55,111 nucleotides of DNA. Source: a virus. The notes below the pieces were generated by a model. It did no database searches. It saw only the letters and a list, made by a program, of their open reading frames with translations, and had not been told where the DNA came from. Below, one piece after another: positions 1 through 6,601 of this stretch. How positions within the stretch are numbered: position 1 is the first letter of the stretch; each line of letters starts with the position of its first letter. The position numbers and the translations under genes were made by a program. The DNA is taken from positions 1 to 55,111 of IMG/VR virus record IMGVR_UViG_3300033153_005557. The stretch is one strand, 5' to 3'.

Positions 1-114
1 AACTCCAACGCCTTTTGTATGTTTGCTACGGTTAGTTTCAATGATGTATCCCATTCGATATGGTCGAGCACCTGGTCTACTATCCACTGCTCTATACAAC
101 ACAACTCAAACCAT
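1..114. repeat. Terminal direct repeat (left copy), contig closure
   Basis: These 114 bases recur exactly at the right end of the window. A minus-strand gene reads without interruption through them when the two ends are joined, so this is most simply the overlap left when a circular or circularly permuted genome is assembled. A true short terminal repeat of a linear virion genome cannot be excluded from sequence alone. Confidence 0.95.
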
Positions 115-224
115 ATCTTATCGTCCAGAATCTTTCCGATGGACTTATATTCATAGCTTTCTGGCTTGCCCTTCTTGAATCCCACCGGTATTGGTAACTT
201 TAAATCATACAGATTTATCTTCAT
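1..224 (-). CDS. Hypothetical protein, N-terminal part (gene spans the contig join)
   Basis: The first part of a 101-residue protein whose remainder lies at 54916-54997. The ATG at 222-224 follows a weak AAGAGAG Shine-Dalgarno site and overlaps the end of the upstream 55-aa gene. The joined product starts MKINLYDLKLPIPVGFKKGK and ends in a basic GKKGK tail. It has a central amphipathic stretch with two adjacent Cys and no recognisable catalytic motif. The gene links the small-gene region to the replication and conjugation region in one transcription unit. Function is unknown. The evidence that it is real is the uninterrupted frame across the join, the start signal and the tight packing. Confidence 0.75.
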   Translation of the reverse strand, partial: MKINLYDLKLPIPVGFKKGKPESYEYKSIGKILDDKIWFELCCIEQWIVDQVLDHIEWDTSLKLTVANIQKALE

Positions 225-372
225 TGGCACTCTCTTTTTCAAAAGCGTCTAATTGTTTATTATACTTTTTGATGAAATAACGTAACTTCGCCAAGGTACA
301 TGTCTTAGTGCAATTAGCACATAAGTTTTCTACACCTTCTAAATCTTCTATAAACTGTTTAATTTGATGCAC
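205..372 (-). CDS. Small Cys-rich protein, 55 aa (GTG start)
   Basis: A GTG start at 370-372 lies six bases after a GGAG site and opens a 55-codon frame. The nearby ATG, one base upstream in another frame, stops after eight codons. The product contains LCANCTKTCTLAKL, a C-x2-C-x3-C cluster that could bind a metal ion, followed by a helical Lys-rich segment. Its 3' end overlaps the start of the next gene by 20 bases, as is common here. Function unknown; the call rests on start signal, packing and protein-like composition. Confidence 0.6.
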   Translation of the reverse strand: MHQIKQFIEDLEGVENLCANCTKTCTLAKLRYFIKKYNKQLDAFEKESANEDKSV

Positions 373-385
373 ATATTACTCCTTT

Positions 386-694
386 TTAGCCTATAAAAAC
401 AATTAAACATTGTATCATATGCAGCCCTTGATCAACCCAGAGATGCCACGACAGGAATTCTTTTGTGGATTTACATTTCCACTCATCTATCGTGTAATGA
501 AGCCCAATTAAAAATATCCATTTCCATAATGGTGTCGGTATACCAAGGTATTCAAGGGCAAAACAAATACAACCAGCCCATATTATTGAATGCCATAACA
601 TACACCACCAAATTTTTCCCTTATTCATGGCAAGAAACTCACCCTGTAGAGCTATGTCTCCTATAACATGAGCAAATATTAACCACAAAAACAT
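386..694 (-). CDS. DUF3307-like integral membrane protein
   Basis: A 102-aa protein with three or four hydrophobic segments. The N-terminal pattern FAHVIGDIALQGEFLAMNKG, the HS in the second segment, HYTIDEWK in the third and a terminal DQGLHMIQCLIVF match the conserved His and Asp pattern of the DUF3307 family found in phages and bacteria. The family's biochemical role is not known. The start follows GGAGAAACAAA and lies inside the end of the upstream gene (16-base overlap), suggesting translational coupling. Inner-membrane location is inferred from hydrophobicity. Confidence 0.8.
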   Translation of the reverse strand: MFLWLIFAHVIGDIALQGEFLAMNKGKIWWCMLWHSIIWAGCICFALEYLGIPTPLWKWIFLIGLHYTIDEWKCKSTKEFLSWHLWVDQGLHMIQCLIVFIG

Positions 695-945
695 TTTGTT
701 TCTCCTTTCCGTTCCAGAATAACCGGAATATTAAGATAATTACCAAACGGCTTGTCACGCTTATAACCGCGTATGCGTTGTCTCCGTAGATACCGAAACG
801 CACGATTGTATATCTCTGCACCACCCAACGTAGGTGTTGATAGCTCTACGGTGGCAAAGAAACAGTCATCACACATACGGCTGTCCAAGTGTGAACAGCT
901 ATTACAATGAACTTCGATTTGGTCCCTCAAATCTATACTTGGCAT
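679..945 (-). CDS. Hypothetical Cys-rich protein, 88 aa
   Basis: The ATG follows TAGGGAGACTTATT. The N-terminal third has CNSC and CDDC separated by seven residues (with a His between), a likely zinc site; another CFC lies near the C-terminus. The middle is rich in Arg and Tyr (RAFRYLRRQRIRGYKRD), which would suit nucleic-acid contact, but no family was recognised. A 61-aa frame on the same strand (639-824) is taken as its shadow. Confidence 0.7.
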   Translation of the reverse strand: MPSIDLRDQIEVHCNSCSHLDSRMCDDCFFATVELSTPTLGGAEIYNRAFRYLRRQRIRGYKRDKPFGNYLNIPVILERKGETKCFCG

Positions 946-997
946 AATAAGTCTCCCTATAAAACATTTCTTGATGTTACCCCCATGGCAGCTACTA

Positions 998-1804
998 TTA
1001 CCGCTGTTGTTTTGCTTTTAATGTTACTTCTATACGGCGGAGGTTTTCAATAAACTCCTGAAAATTCTCAAGGGTAAACGACGCTAACCGACAACTAAAT
1101 GCAAGCTCTACTAAATGTATAGAGTCTTCATAGCCTTTTATAGTACATCCCCCACTTGCTTTCATCTCAAACTCTTCCAGCGGTTCACTGAGTGCGGCGA
1201 TATCTCCTATAACACCCTTAAGATCGCCAATAACGGTGAATCCTGGATTTATCTTATCCCTAATTGCTACGATAGAAGCAAACTTGTTTTCTTGTAATGA
1301 ATACCACCATAATTCACCATTTTTATTCAGAACAACATAAAATTGTTCAAGATTATTCCATTTTACCAAACTTCCATGTTTCAAAGGTGACTTTGTTATT
1401 ACTTTATATTTACACATCTTTGCTTTTTCTTCCGCGATCTTACCCCCGATATACTTACATATATCGGCCTCGGCTTGTTGGAAAGCGGCAAAATTGGCGT
1501 TAGAGTGGTCATCTTGAAAATTGTTAAAAGTTCGCTGTACTGGTTCCCATGCACCTTCAGCACATTTTGGACCCGAACACCCTTTTGGAGCTAAAATACA
1601 TATATCTCCTGAATACATGTATTTAACACAACAAGCACAAAGAGTACCATAAATATGAAATTTATCATCTTTTATCGCTGTTACCAACTCTAACGCCGTT
1701 TCTACGTCACGGCCTTGTTTGTGATGCTCTAACGAGCACTGTAACGCGGGCAATAAACCTGCGGCTGCCGCCTGTTTAATTTCTTCTATTGTTAACCAAT
1801 TCAT
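998..1804 (-). CDS. Hypothetical Cys-rich protein, paralogue of the gene at 4097-4786
   Basis: A 268-aa protein starting MNWLTIEEIKQAAAAG after GGAGACAAGCAA. Its first half aligns by eye with the 229-aa protein encoded 2.3 kb away. Shared points are NWLT/DWLT, a HH..QGRD segment, a CACCVKY cluster, a second Cys cluster (CSGPKC versus CGSNCC), and an F..AE.D.C.YI.GKIAE helix. The C-terminal half, containing VKWNNLEQFYVVLNKNGELW, resembles small beta-barrel modules and differs from the paralogue. The paired Cys clusters suggest a structural metal site. Function is unknown; the small-gene setting suggests an accessory role. Confidence 0.75.
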   Translation of the reverse strand: MNWLTIEEIKQAAAAGLLPALQCSLEHHKQGRDVETALELVTAIKDDKFHIYGTLCACCVKYMYSGDICILAPKGCSGPKCAEGAWEPVQRTFNNFQDDHSNANFAAFQQAEADICKYIGGKIAEEKAKMCKYKVITKSPLKHGSLVKWNNLEQFYVVLNKNGELWWYSLQENKFASIVAIRDKINPGFTVIGDLKGVIGDIAALSEPLEEFEMKASGGCTIKGYEDSIHLVELAFSCRLASFTLENFQEFIENLRRIEVTLKAKQQR

Positions 1805-1860
1805 TTGCTTGTCTCCGTATGTACATTAATGTTCTATCTTCCCCGTACAAGCCACACGCG

Positions 1861-1872
1861 GTCCGTACGGAC
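1861..1872. promoter_or_regulatory. 12-bp perfect palindrome GTCCGTACGGAC
   Basis: A perfect palindrome 57 bases upstream of the ATG of the 268-aa gene, in a 284-base stretch without a convincing gene. It could be an operator or a restriction/modification target. No regulator can be assigned. Confidence 0.4.
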
Positions 1873-1952
1873 GTTAAATTGTTATTTAGATTGTTTGGTG
1901 CCATAAATGATTATGACAGTTCTACGGTCGCCTATGGCTCCCTGTTAAAACA

Positions 1953-1980
1953 ACGGCCACCGGGCTACCCCGATGACCGT
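1953..1980 (-). terminator. Terminator-like hairpin, 12-bp stem with 4-base loop
   Basis: On the minus strand ACGGTCATCGGG pairs with CCCGGTGGCCGT (two G-U pairs) around a GTAG loop, followed by TGTTTTAAC. It lies after the gene ending at 2089 and before the gene starting at 1804. The T-rich tail is imperfect, so it may be an attenuator or processing site rather than a full terminator. Confidence 0.5.
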
Positions 1981-2040
1981 GTTTAGTTACGTTTAAGCTG
2001 GCTGTAAGACAAAATATGGCACGCAGAAACCAATTTATAT

Positions 2041-2065
2041 GCCAGACACCACAGCGGTGCCCGGC
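2041..2065 (-). repeat. Intergenic hairpin, copy A of a repeated 25-mer
   Basis: The plus strand reads GCCAGACACC-acagc-GGTGCCCGGC, ten-base arms around a five-base loop. The same 25-base element with four differences lies at 3632-3656, also directly after a gene end. The arms stay pairable through G-U or compensatory changes, which points to selection on RNA structure. Nothing else coding is convincing between 1805 and 2088: a 42-codon frame there lacks a ribosome site. Confidence 0.6.
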
Positions 2066-2088
2066 TGAACTACGATAAATCTTTAATA

Positions 2089-2523
2089 CTATTCTTCGAT
2101 GAAGTCAAGCGCTTTACCGATTTCTTCCCATATCCACTCGTCACCATCTTCAGTTACCAGATAAGCCATACCCGCTTCTGGTGCATCGCTAAACCTATCA
2201 CGACATTCTTCATCGTTAAGTATTTGACGACTGTGGGGTAGGTTTTCACTGTTACGGAAATATGGCTGGTCTAAAGCACCGCTACCAAACCATGTTTCAC
2301 AGCCTTCTGTGTACTTCTTTAAGCCATGCATTGCATCCCAGACATAGATACTGTCATTATCGTCATCAGAATCTTGTGTTACGATATAACCAGCTTCTAT
2401 GGGGTTTTCGACAGTTTCATGGTTAATAGCAACAAAGGGTGTAGAAGTTTCTTCGGTTGCTGTCTTATTCCTCGTATTGAACGCAAAAGGGACGTACAAC
2501 AACCTCCACCTCCGACATATCAA
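2089..2523 (-). CDS. Hypothetical acidic protein
   Basis: The frame gives up to 144 aa, but its first 20 codons overlap the upstream gene. The true start is uncertain: the ATG at 2523 lacks a good site, and a TTG near 2502 follows a GGAGGTGGAGG sequence. The product is strongly acidic (DSDDDNDSIYVWD, EEIGKALDFIEE) with several Trp and Tyr residues and no basic region. Such acidic small phage proteins sometimes mimic DNA or bind host proteins, but nothing here proves that. Function unknown. Confidence 0.6.
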   Translation of the reverse strand: MICRRWRLLYVPFAFNTRNKTATEETSTPFVAINHETVENPIEAGYIVTQDSDDDNDSIYVWDAMHGLKKYTEGCETWFGSGALDQPYFRNSENLPHSRQILNDEECRDRFSDAPEAGMAYLVTEDGDEWIWEEIGKALDFIEE

Positions 2524-2701
2524 CAGTAGCGGGAATCTTGGCTAACTTCTGAGCCTGAACCCCGGCGTTCTTCTCATCATACGCCGCGATGATGCCAGAA
2601 CCGAGAATCTTCTTCTCGATTTTTTCAATCTGGCCGCTTTTTGCGTCCTTAACGTTGATGTTTTCTGTTACTGCATACTGAAAAATACTTTGTGTTTTCA
2701 C
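2465..2701 (-). CDS. Hypothetical protein, 78 aa (GTG start)
   Basis: The GTG at 2699-2701 follows AGGAGATTTACC and is preferred over upstream in-frame codons without a site. The protein (start VKTQSIFQYAVTENINVKD) is a mix of short beta-like segments, with a GSGIIAAYDEKNAGVQAQKL stretch and a C-terminal EVEVVVRPF strand. No family recognised. It overlaps the downstream acidic gene in another frame, so the two may be translationally coupled. Confidence 0.65.
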   Translation of the reverse strand: MKTQSIFQYAVTENINVKDAKSGQIEKIEKKILGSGIIAAYDEKNAGVQAQKLAKIPATVDMSEVEVVVRPFCVQYEE

Positions 2702-2767
2702 GGTAAATCTCCTGATAAACGTTACACTACACCGATGTACCACATAGCACACCGTCTTATACTACAC

Positions 2768-2908
2768 CTACGCCCTCGGCTGTGTCTTACGGGTTAAAGC
2801 TAGCTTGACCCATAATACAACGAATACGCAGGTCATAAACATCCATGACACGGAAACACCATCCTGGCTAAAACATAACTGAGCTACGATAATGTTCCAA
2901 ATACTCAT
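2768..2908 (-). CDS. Small membrane protein, 46 aa
   Basis: The ATG at 2906-2908 overlaps the TAA of the upstream lipoprotein gene (TAATG) and follows AAGGAGGCTCTATA, one of the best ribosome sites in the region. The product has one clear hydrophobic helix (WMFMTCVFVVLWVKLAL) with a basic C-terminal tail (TRKTQPRA), so a single-pass inner-membrane protein is likely. Coupling to a lipoprotein gene is reminiscent of lysis or superinfection-exclusion pairs, but that is only a guess. Confidence 0.6.
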   Translation of the reverse strand: MSIWNIIVAQLCFSQDGVSVSWMFMTCVFVVLWVKLALTRKTQPRA

Positions 2909-3156
2909 TATAGAGCCTCCTTCATCGCTTTCATCCGCTGTCGCATACGTTCTTGCCAGCCGACAGTCTCTTCCATTTGCTCCATACGCTGTGGTAGAGC
3001 TCTCTGGTTAACCTTGTAGAGCTTTGGCTCCAACGACGCGATATTCTGCGTCTCATGGTTAACAATGTCTTTAGAGATGCCCATACGAGCATTCTCCCAA
3101 CAACCCGCCAGTAGCAATACACATACTACCAGCACCACCAATGATAAAATCTTCAT
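2908..3156 (-). CDS. Predicted lipoprotein, 82 aa
   Basis: The N-terminus MKILSLVVLVVCVLLLAGCW is a lipoprotein signal with an LAGC lipobox. Mature chain begins at Cys19. The mature part is helical and charged, with many Met, Glu and Arg residues (MRQRMKAMKEAL), and may form a coiled coil. It sits directly before a small membrane-protein gene. It could be an outer-membrane spanin subunit or an exclusion lipoprotein; no inner-membrane spanin partner is obvious beside it. Start follows GGAAGAGAA. Confidence 0.75.
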   Translation of the reverse strand: MKILSLVVLVVCVLLLAGCWENARMGISKDIVNHETQNIASLEPKLYKVNQRALPQRMEQMEETVGWQERMRQRMKAMKEAL

Positions 3157-3188
3157 TTCTCTTCCTTCCTACTAACATTCATTAGGGT

Positions 3189-3208
3189 GATACACCACAT
3201 AGTGTATC
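3189..3208 (-). promoter_or_regulatory. Perfect 7-bp hairpin covering a ribosome-site-like sequence
   Basis: On the minus strand AAGGAGATACACTATG overlaps a perfect stem GATACAC-tatgtg-GTGTATC. The ATG opens a 15-codon frame (MWCITLMNVSRKEEK) whose stop overlaps the ATG of the lipoprotein gene. This has the layout of a leader peptide with a site hidden in a hairpin, or is another member of the intergenic hairpin family. Confidence 0.4.
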
Positions 3209-3211
3209 TCC

Positions 3212-3598
3212 TTATTTACCTATTGTGATAGACACGCTTGATTCCTGAGCGTGCTTAGACTTCGCTTCTTCTCCAAGAGCTTTGTTGAGTTCAAAAGCTT
3301 TATTAAGCTTTTCATGAGTTTTAACATCTTCTGAAACAACAAACTCCATTTTATACCCATTCGGATAATGTTTCTGGAAACCTTCATGTCTGTCGCTTCT
3401 TGTTCCTTTAAGTATACCAAGGTCTCCTGGCATAAAATGTTCACCTGAACAACAATGACTACCAAGGCCAGAGCCATCTTCAGCGAGTAATATGGCATAT
3501 AACATTCCAGCATTGCCTCCGTTATTAAAACCCATTATAACAGGTAGTTCTTCTTCCGGTATGTCTTTTGGATTAAATACTTCTACTTCTTTTCCCAT
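3212..3598 (-). CDS. Hypothetical protein, 128 aa
   Basis: Start chosen at MGKEVEVFNPKD, which follows GGAGACCGTT; the longer frame upstream runs through a hairpin and has no site. The protein has a central HCCSGEHFMPGDLGILKGTR segment with neighbouring Cys and His residues and a C-terminal helical part ending SVSITIGK. No family recognised. It is one of a run of similar-sized genes each preceded by a GGAGA-type site, and is probably an early accessory protein. Confidence 0.65.
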   Translation of the reverse strand: MGKEVEVFNPKDIPEEELPVIMGFNNGGNAGMLYAILLAEDGSGLGSHCCSGEHFMPGDLGILKGTRSDRHEGFQKHYPNGYKMEFVVSEDVKTHEKLNKAFELNKALGEEAKSKHAQESSVSITIGK

Positions 3599-3631
3599 AA
3601 CGGTCTCCAGTACTACATTTAATATTACTGT

Positions 3632-3656
3632 GCCATACACCACAATGGTGTCCGGC
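3632..3656 (-). repeat. Intergenic hairpin, copy B of the repeated 25-mer
   Basis: Plus strand GCCATACACC-acaat-GGTGTCCGGC, homologous to 2041-2065 at 21 of 25 positions and placed just after the stop of the gene at 3659. Position and conserved folding suggest an RNA processing or mRNA-stabilising element rather than a terminator, since no T-run follows. Confidence 0.6.
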
Positions 3657-3658
3657 TT

Positions 3659-4039
3659 TTACATTAACTTGTCAAGATACTCCAACAGGAACAGTCTTGG
3701 GGCGATCAGTATTTGAAGCCAACCATTGTATCCAAATATTGCTATTGAACTAAAACTAATTGTTACAAGCCAAGTGAGTACATTAACTGCCGGCCAATTG
3801 CAATCAGGCTTTTGCTTATCATAAGCGATAAGAGCCTCTTTGTAATATCGCAATACCAACCAAATAGTAGTCGGCACTGCTAACGTAAAGAGAAAACAGA
3901 TAAAACTTGTTACCCCTTTGTACCATAGTATTTCCTTAACTAACACCGGTGCTTCTGTCTGTAATGTCTCCAGTACAGCACCTAGTCCACCCTTTACCGT
4001 CTCCGGGTCGGGCAGATACTCTAACAATTTTTCATTCAT
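3659..4039 (-). CDS. Membrane protein, 126 aa, holin-like topology
   Basis: Start MNEKLLEYLPDPETVKGG follows GGAGATTTATC. Two hydrophobic helices (GVTSFICFLFTLAVPTTIWLVL and VNVLTWLVTISFSSIAIFGY) are separated by a short charged loop, and an N-terminal amphipathic region contains VLETLQTEAPVLVKEILWYKG. Size and two-helix topology fit a holin or another small inner-membrane phage protein, but no lysis enzyme is adjacent, so the holin label is tentative. Confidence 0.7.
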   Translation of the reverse strand: MNEKLLEYLPDPETVKGGLGAVLETLQTEAPVLVKEILWYKGVTSFICFLFTLAVPTTIWLVLRYYKEALIAYDKQKPDCNWPAVNVLTWLVTISFSSIAIFGYNGWLQILIAPRLFLLEYLDKLM

Positions 4040-4073
4040 GATAAATCTCCGATAATATATTATCATTACGCCC

Positions 4074-4089
4074 CATATCACACGATATG
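4074..4089. other. Perfect 6-bp inverted repeat CATATC-acac-GATATG
   Basis: Lies between two genes, just after the stop of the 229-aa gene and upstream of the membrane-protein gene. It could be a short RNA hairpin or an operator. Weak on its own, but it matches the recurrent presence of hairpins between genes here. Confidence 0.3.
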
Positions 4090-4096
4090 ATGGCTA

Positions 4097-4786
4097 TTAC
4101 TTCTTTTTACTACCCGCCATCGGACCAACTAGCTGTTTCTTCGCGTTGTCCCAATAACGGATAATAGGGTTTGGTATTCCAGCTATTTCAGTCATTTCGC
4201 TGTCAGTAATACGATGGTTGTCATGAACTTCGACCAAATTACCAAAACTAACACCGGATTCTAACACAATAAGATGAACATATTTATATGGTTGTGTTTC
4301 ACTTAATAATAGCTTGCGACCACTTCCTACTCTATGCTCGCCTATAACAAACCGATCACCGATAGAATACGTCTCTTCTACCATCTTTGCCGCTAGCTCC
4401 GCCGCTTCCACTTCCGCGATCTTACCCGCGATATACACGCATAGATCGTCTTCTGCGGTACGGAATGCCTTTAAATTGGTGTTTGAGAAGTCGGCAAGTA
4501 AGGCAGTAAAAGACAAATCAACCGCATTCCAATTATCCTCACAACAATTAGAACCACACCCACATCCGCTAAATGGGCACTGTTTTCTATCAGGATACGT
4601 ATATTTGACACAGCACGCACAATTTGGTGAGCATCGTGGGTCAAGCACATCAGTTCTTATTACTGCCATTAATTCTGATTTATCCGCATCTCTGCCCTGT
4701 TCGTGATGAAGCAACGAGTTTTTCATCGCGTCCAGCATAGTTCCCTTTGCTGCCTGTTCCACTTGTTTTAATGTTAACCAGTCCAT
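4097..4786 (-). CDS. Hypothetical Cys-rich protein, paralogue of 998-1804
   Basis: The ATG at 4784-4786 (MDWLTLKQVEQAAKG) follows GGAGACAAAA; an upstream TTG would sit inside that ribosome site. The 229-aa product shares with the 268-aa paralogue the N-terminal helix, the HHEQGRD segment, a NCACCVKYTYPD cluster and a Cys-rich insert containing CPFSGCGCGSNCC, then a helix with DDLCVYIAGKIAEVEAAELA. The C-terminal part (SIGDRFVIGEHRVGSG) looks like a beta module. About nine Cys within 30 residues suggest metal binding. Function unknown. Confidence 0.75.
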   Translation of the reverse strand: MDWLTLKQVEQAAKGTMLDAMKNSLLHHEQGRDADKSELMAVIRTDVLDPRCSPNCACCVKYTYPDRKQCPFSGCGCGSNCCEDNWNAVDLSFTALLADFSNTNLKAFRTAEDDLCVYIAGKIAEVEAAELAAKMVEETYSIGDRFVIGEHRVGSGRKLLLSETQPYKYVHLIVLESGVSFGNLVEVHDNHRITDSEMTEIAGIPNPIIRYWDNAKKQLVGPMAGSKKK

Positions 4787-4809
4787 TTTTGTCTCCAATT
4801 AAATATTAG

Positions 4810-5127
4810 TTAATTATTGGGGTTGTTTTTTTCTGACCAATGTTCTTTATTTTCTTTAAGTACAGACAATCTCGCTTTTTTGATTTCTGCCCAGGTAACT
4901 TTGGTTATTGTTCCATCTGGAAGTCTAACCAAATACCTATTAATTTCGATAAACCCGATTGTTTTTACAATAATACCCGTGATATTTTCTGTTGATATCT
5001 TATCTCCAAGTTTAGGTTTATCCTCTATGGCATCGTTACAACTACCAATTGTACCTATTGCGATGCAAAAAAATATTACAACAAGAACAAATATCTCTAT
5101 AGTGCCTTTTCTTTTTGTGTTAAACAT
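4810..5127 (-). CDS. Membrane-anchored or lipoprotein candidate, 105 aa
   Basis: Start MFNTKRKGTIEIFVLVVIFF follows AAGGAGATAGTT. The first 30 residues form a signal or anchor with a possible lipobox ending GTIGSC. The exported part includes KLGDKISTENITGIIVKTIG and YLVRLPDGTITKVTWAEIKK, two beta-hairpin-like stretches. No family recognised. It is one of at least three exported or membrane proteins in this early region, consistent with modification of the host envelope during infection. Confidence 0.65.
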   Translation of the reverse strand: MFNTKRKGTIEIFVLVVIFFCIAIGTIGSCNDAIEDKPKLGDKISTENITGIIVKTIGFIEINRYLVRLPDGTITKVTWAEIKKARLSVLKENKEHWSEKNNPNN

Positions 5128-5162
5128 AACTATCTCCTTAAAATACACTGTTAATATAAAAT

Positions 5163-5196
5163 GGACGGCCAGCACCCATAGGTACACCGACCGCCC
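5163..5196 (-). other. Strong intergenic hairpin
   Basis: On the minus strand GGGCGGTCGGTG pairs with the downstream GGTGCTGGCCGTCC arm through about 12 pairs, several of them G-U. It lies between genes ending at 5274 and starting at 5127, with no T-run after it. It fits the recurrent class of stable stems between genes here. Confidence 0.5.
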
Positions 5197-5273
5197 GTTT
5201 GAAAACAAACGAGCGATTATTGCCACTGACAGGACAACAACCACTCGCACACCAAGAATCTACTGTAATACAG

Positions 5274-5588
5274 CTATGTCACGATCTCAACCGCGGAATC
5301 GGCCTCTACGGACTCTAGGGCTGTTCTCATAGTTGCTTGTGCAGCCGTGAGTACTGCTATTGCTGCACCAACCTCACGAAGCCCGAACAGAGGTACGTTG
5401 ATATTCGTGTATTTCGTATCATCACGTTTACGATAGCCCTTCTGTAGCGTTGCACTGATACGTCCGTCATTGTTCCAGACCGTAGTCTGGATGTTGCCAC
5501 AATCACTGTGGCGACATTTTTTCAGTATTGTCCCACCCGCTGTAGGAACATTTACTGTCTTGTCGGCAACTTTCTTTGCGTCTGCCAT
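5274..5588 (-). CDS. Conserved small phage protein, PC4-like pattern, 104 aa
   Basis: Start MADAKKVADKTVNVPTAGG follows GGGAGACATACA. The middle reads NDGRISATLQKGYRKRDDTK followed by YTNINVPLFGLREVGAAIAVL. This is the layout (beta strands, a Lys/Arg-rich turn, then a helix) of many small phage proteins that resemble PC4/YdbC single-strand DNA binders. A CRHSDC pair precedes it. The resemblance is by pattern only; a nucleic-acid-binding role is an inference. Confidence 0.65.
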   Translation of the reverse strand: MADAKKVADKTVNVPTAGGTILKKCRHSDCGNIQTTVWNNDGRISATLQKGYRKRDDTKYTNINVPLFGLREVGAAIAVLTAAQATMRTALESVEADSAVEIVT

Positions 5589-5656
5589 TGTATGTCTCCC
5601 ATAAATGGAGTTAATATAAATACCGCTTCTACAACACAGCAGAAGAACGGTAAAAG

Positions 5657-5676
5657 AACATACTAAGAAAAGGTCG
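5657..5676 (-). repeat. Degenerate third copy of the upstream 25-bp element
   Basis: Minus strand CGACCTTTTCTTAGTATGTT matches 17 of 20 positions of the CGACCTGTTCTTACGATGTT core found at 6489-6513 and 7580-7604. Like them it lies in the leader of a small gene, here about 70 bases before the ATG at 5588. Confidence 0.45.
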
Positions 5677-5800
5677 AAACGGAGGAGTAGAAGATAAGGT
5701 GGCAAAGCTACAGAAGCTTGTTTAAGCCGTTAAACCATTTACCCCACCCAATCAGCTATCTTGGTGCGTTCGGGCGTTACGCGGAGCGTGAGGGGGCTTG

Positions 5801-6004
5801 TTAGACCTCTACATCTTCAAAGCATACTGAATTATAATATACATCACCGATATAATACCGAGTATGCCATGAGTGAACTTCTGGAGTAACAGTATACACC
5901 TGGCCTTCTACCAGACCATCTCGTGTGTCTGTATATCTGTGGCCTCCGTATTTTAGCTGTGTGTCACTGTTATGTGACACTAGACGAACTTTTATTTGTT
6001 TCAT
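5801..6004 (-). CDS. Hypothetical protein, 67 aa
   Basis: Begins MKQIKVRLVSHNSDTQLKYG after GGGAGATATC and ends SVCFEDVEV. The alternation of short strands and GLVEGQVYTVTPEVHSWHTR suggest a small beta-barrel of SH3-like type. Its ATG overlaps the stop of the upstream 55-aa gene (ATGA). Function unknown. Between this gene and the next (5706-5800) nothing coding is visible. Confidence 0.65.
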   Translation of the reverse strand: MKQIKVRLVSHNSDTQLKYGGHRYTDTRDGLVEGQVYTVTPEVHSWHTRYYIGDVYYNSVCFEDVEV

Positions 6005-6168
6005 GATATCTCCCGGTTAACGTCAACCATACCTAATTCCCACTCTTTAACCGTACAAGCGTCTTGTGCCCGACGATACTCTCGTTTTTGCGTGGTTGTT
6101 TCCAATAACTCCGCGAACTGACGTGCACGCACACATTGTTCGTTCAGCTGTACCAATGTCTGTATCAT
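6001..6168 (-). CDS. Hypothetical protein, 55 aa
   Basis: The ATG at 6166-6168 follows AAGGAGTAATACA. The product MIQTLVQLNEQCVRARQFAE followed by a charged helical tail is predicted mostly alpha-helical and may coil. It is the third in a chain of four genes (6459 to 5801) linked by one- to four-base overlaps or gaps, which argues for one co-translated block. Function unknown. Confidence 0.6.
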   Translation of the reverse strand: MIQTLVQLNEQCVRARQFAELLETTTQKREYRRAQDACTVKEWELGMVDVNREIS

Positions 6169-6172
6169 TGTA

Positions 6173-6283
6173 TTACTCCTTAAATTCTTTAAGTAACGCG
6201 TTAATAACGTTAAGTTCCGGTTTACCGGTAAACATTACACTGTCAACCCAAGTATTAAATTGGCATTTACGACGCTTTTTCAT
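6173..6283 (-). CDS. Hypothetical basic mini-protein, 36 aa
   Basis: ATG at 6281-6283 after AGGGAGATATC, overlapping the stop of the upstream 59-aa gene (ATGA). The product begins MKKRRKCQFNTWVDSVMFTG and is basic at its N-terminus, with a helical ending (VINALLKEFKE). Its own last codons provide the AAGGAG ribosome site of the next gene. Too short for family assignment; the call rests on perfect operon spacing. Confidence 0.55.
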   Translation of the reverse strand: MKKRRKCQFNTWVDSVMFTGKPELNVINALLKEFKE

Positions 6284-6459
6284 GATATCTCCCTTGTTAC
6301 GTTATTTATTGTAACATATCCATTTTCCAGTCCATAATAAAAGCTTGATAAATCATCTTGCATACCGTTATCTACCGCTTTCCGTATTGCTGCGTCTTTT
6401 GTTTCTGCTTCAATGACCCATACCGAGCCATCATCTGTGATGAATGCGTACTTGCTCAT
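6280..6459 (-). CDS. Hypothetical protein, 59 aa
   Basis: ATG at 6457-6459 after AGGGAGTATAAGC. The sequence MSKYAFITDDGSVWVIEAET, then KDAAIRKAVDNGMQDDLSSF, has the beta-beta-alpha look of a small folded domain in which a repeated strand precedes an Ala/Asp-rich helix. It is first of the coupled four-gene block and follows the 25-bp element at 6489-6513. Function unknown. Confidence 0.6.
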   Translation of the reverse strand: MSKYAFITDDGSVWVIEAETKDAAIRKAVDNGMQDDLSSFYYGLENGYVTINNVTREIS

Positions 6460-6488
6460 GCTTATACTCCCTAAAACAGTATTAATAT

Positions 6489-6513
6489 TAACATCGTAAG
6501 AACAGGTCGAGGT
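6489..6513 (-). repeat. 25-bp repeat upstream of a small-gene block (copy 1)
   Basis: Plus strand TAACATCGTAAGAACAGGTCG continues AGGT. It is identical over 25 bases to 7580-7604. Both copies lie 30-55 bases before the ATG of a small gene, and a looser copy occurs at 5657-5676. No fixed sigma-70 hexamers are shared by all copies, so it may be a protein-binding site or conserved leader element. A 34-codon frame at 6471-6575 through it has no ribosome site. Confidence 0.6.
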
Positions 6514-6601
6514 AGTGCGATTGTGAAGGTGGCGTAGAGACGGCGTAACGGGCGGTAAAAGAGGTATACCACCATAATCGTTATATTATACACGATTGTC
6601 G

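Noticed and set aside
5750-5800. GC-rich ACGC-GGA-GCGT stem as a terminator
   Set aside because: Only a four-base stem with no T-run on either strand; too weak to call.
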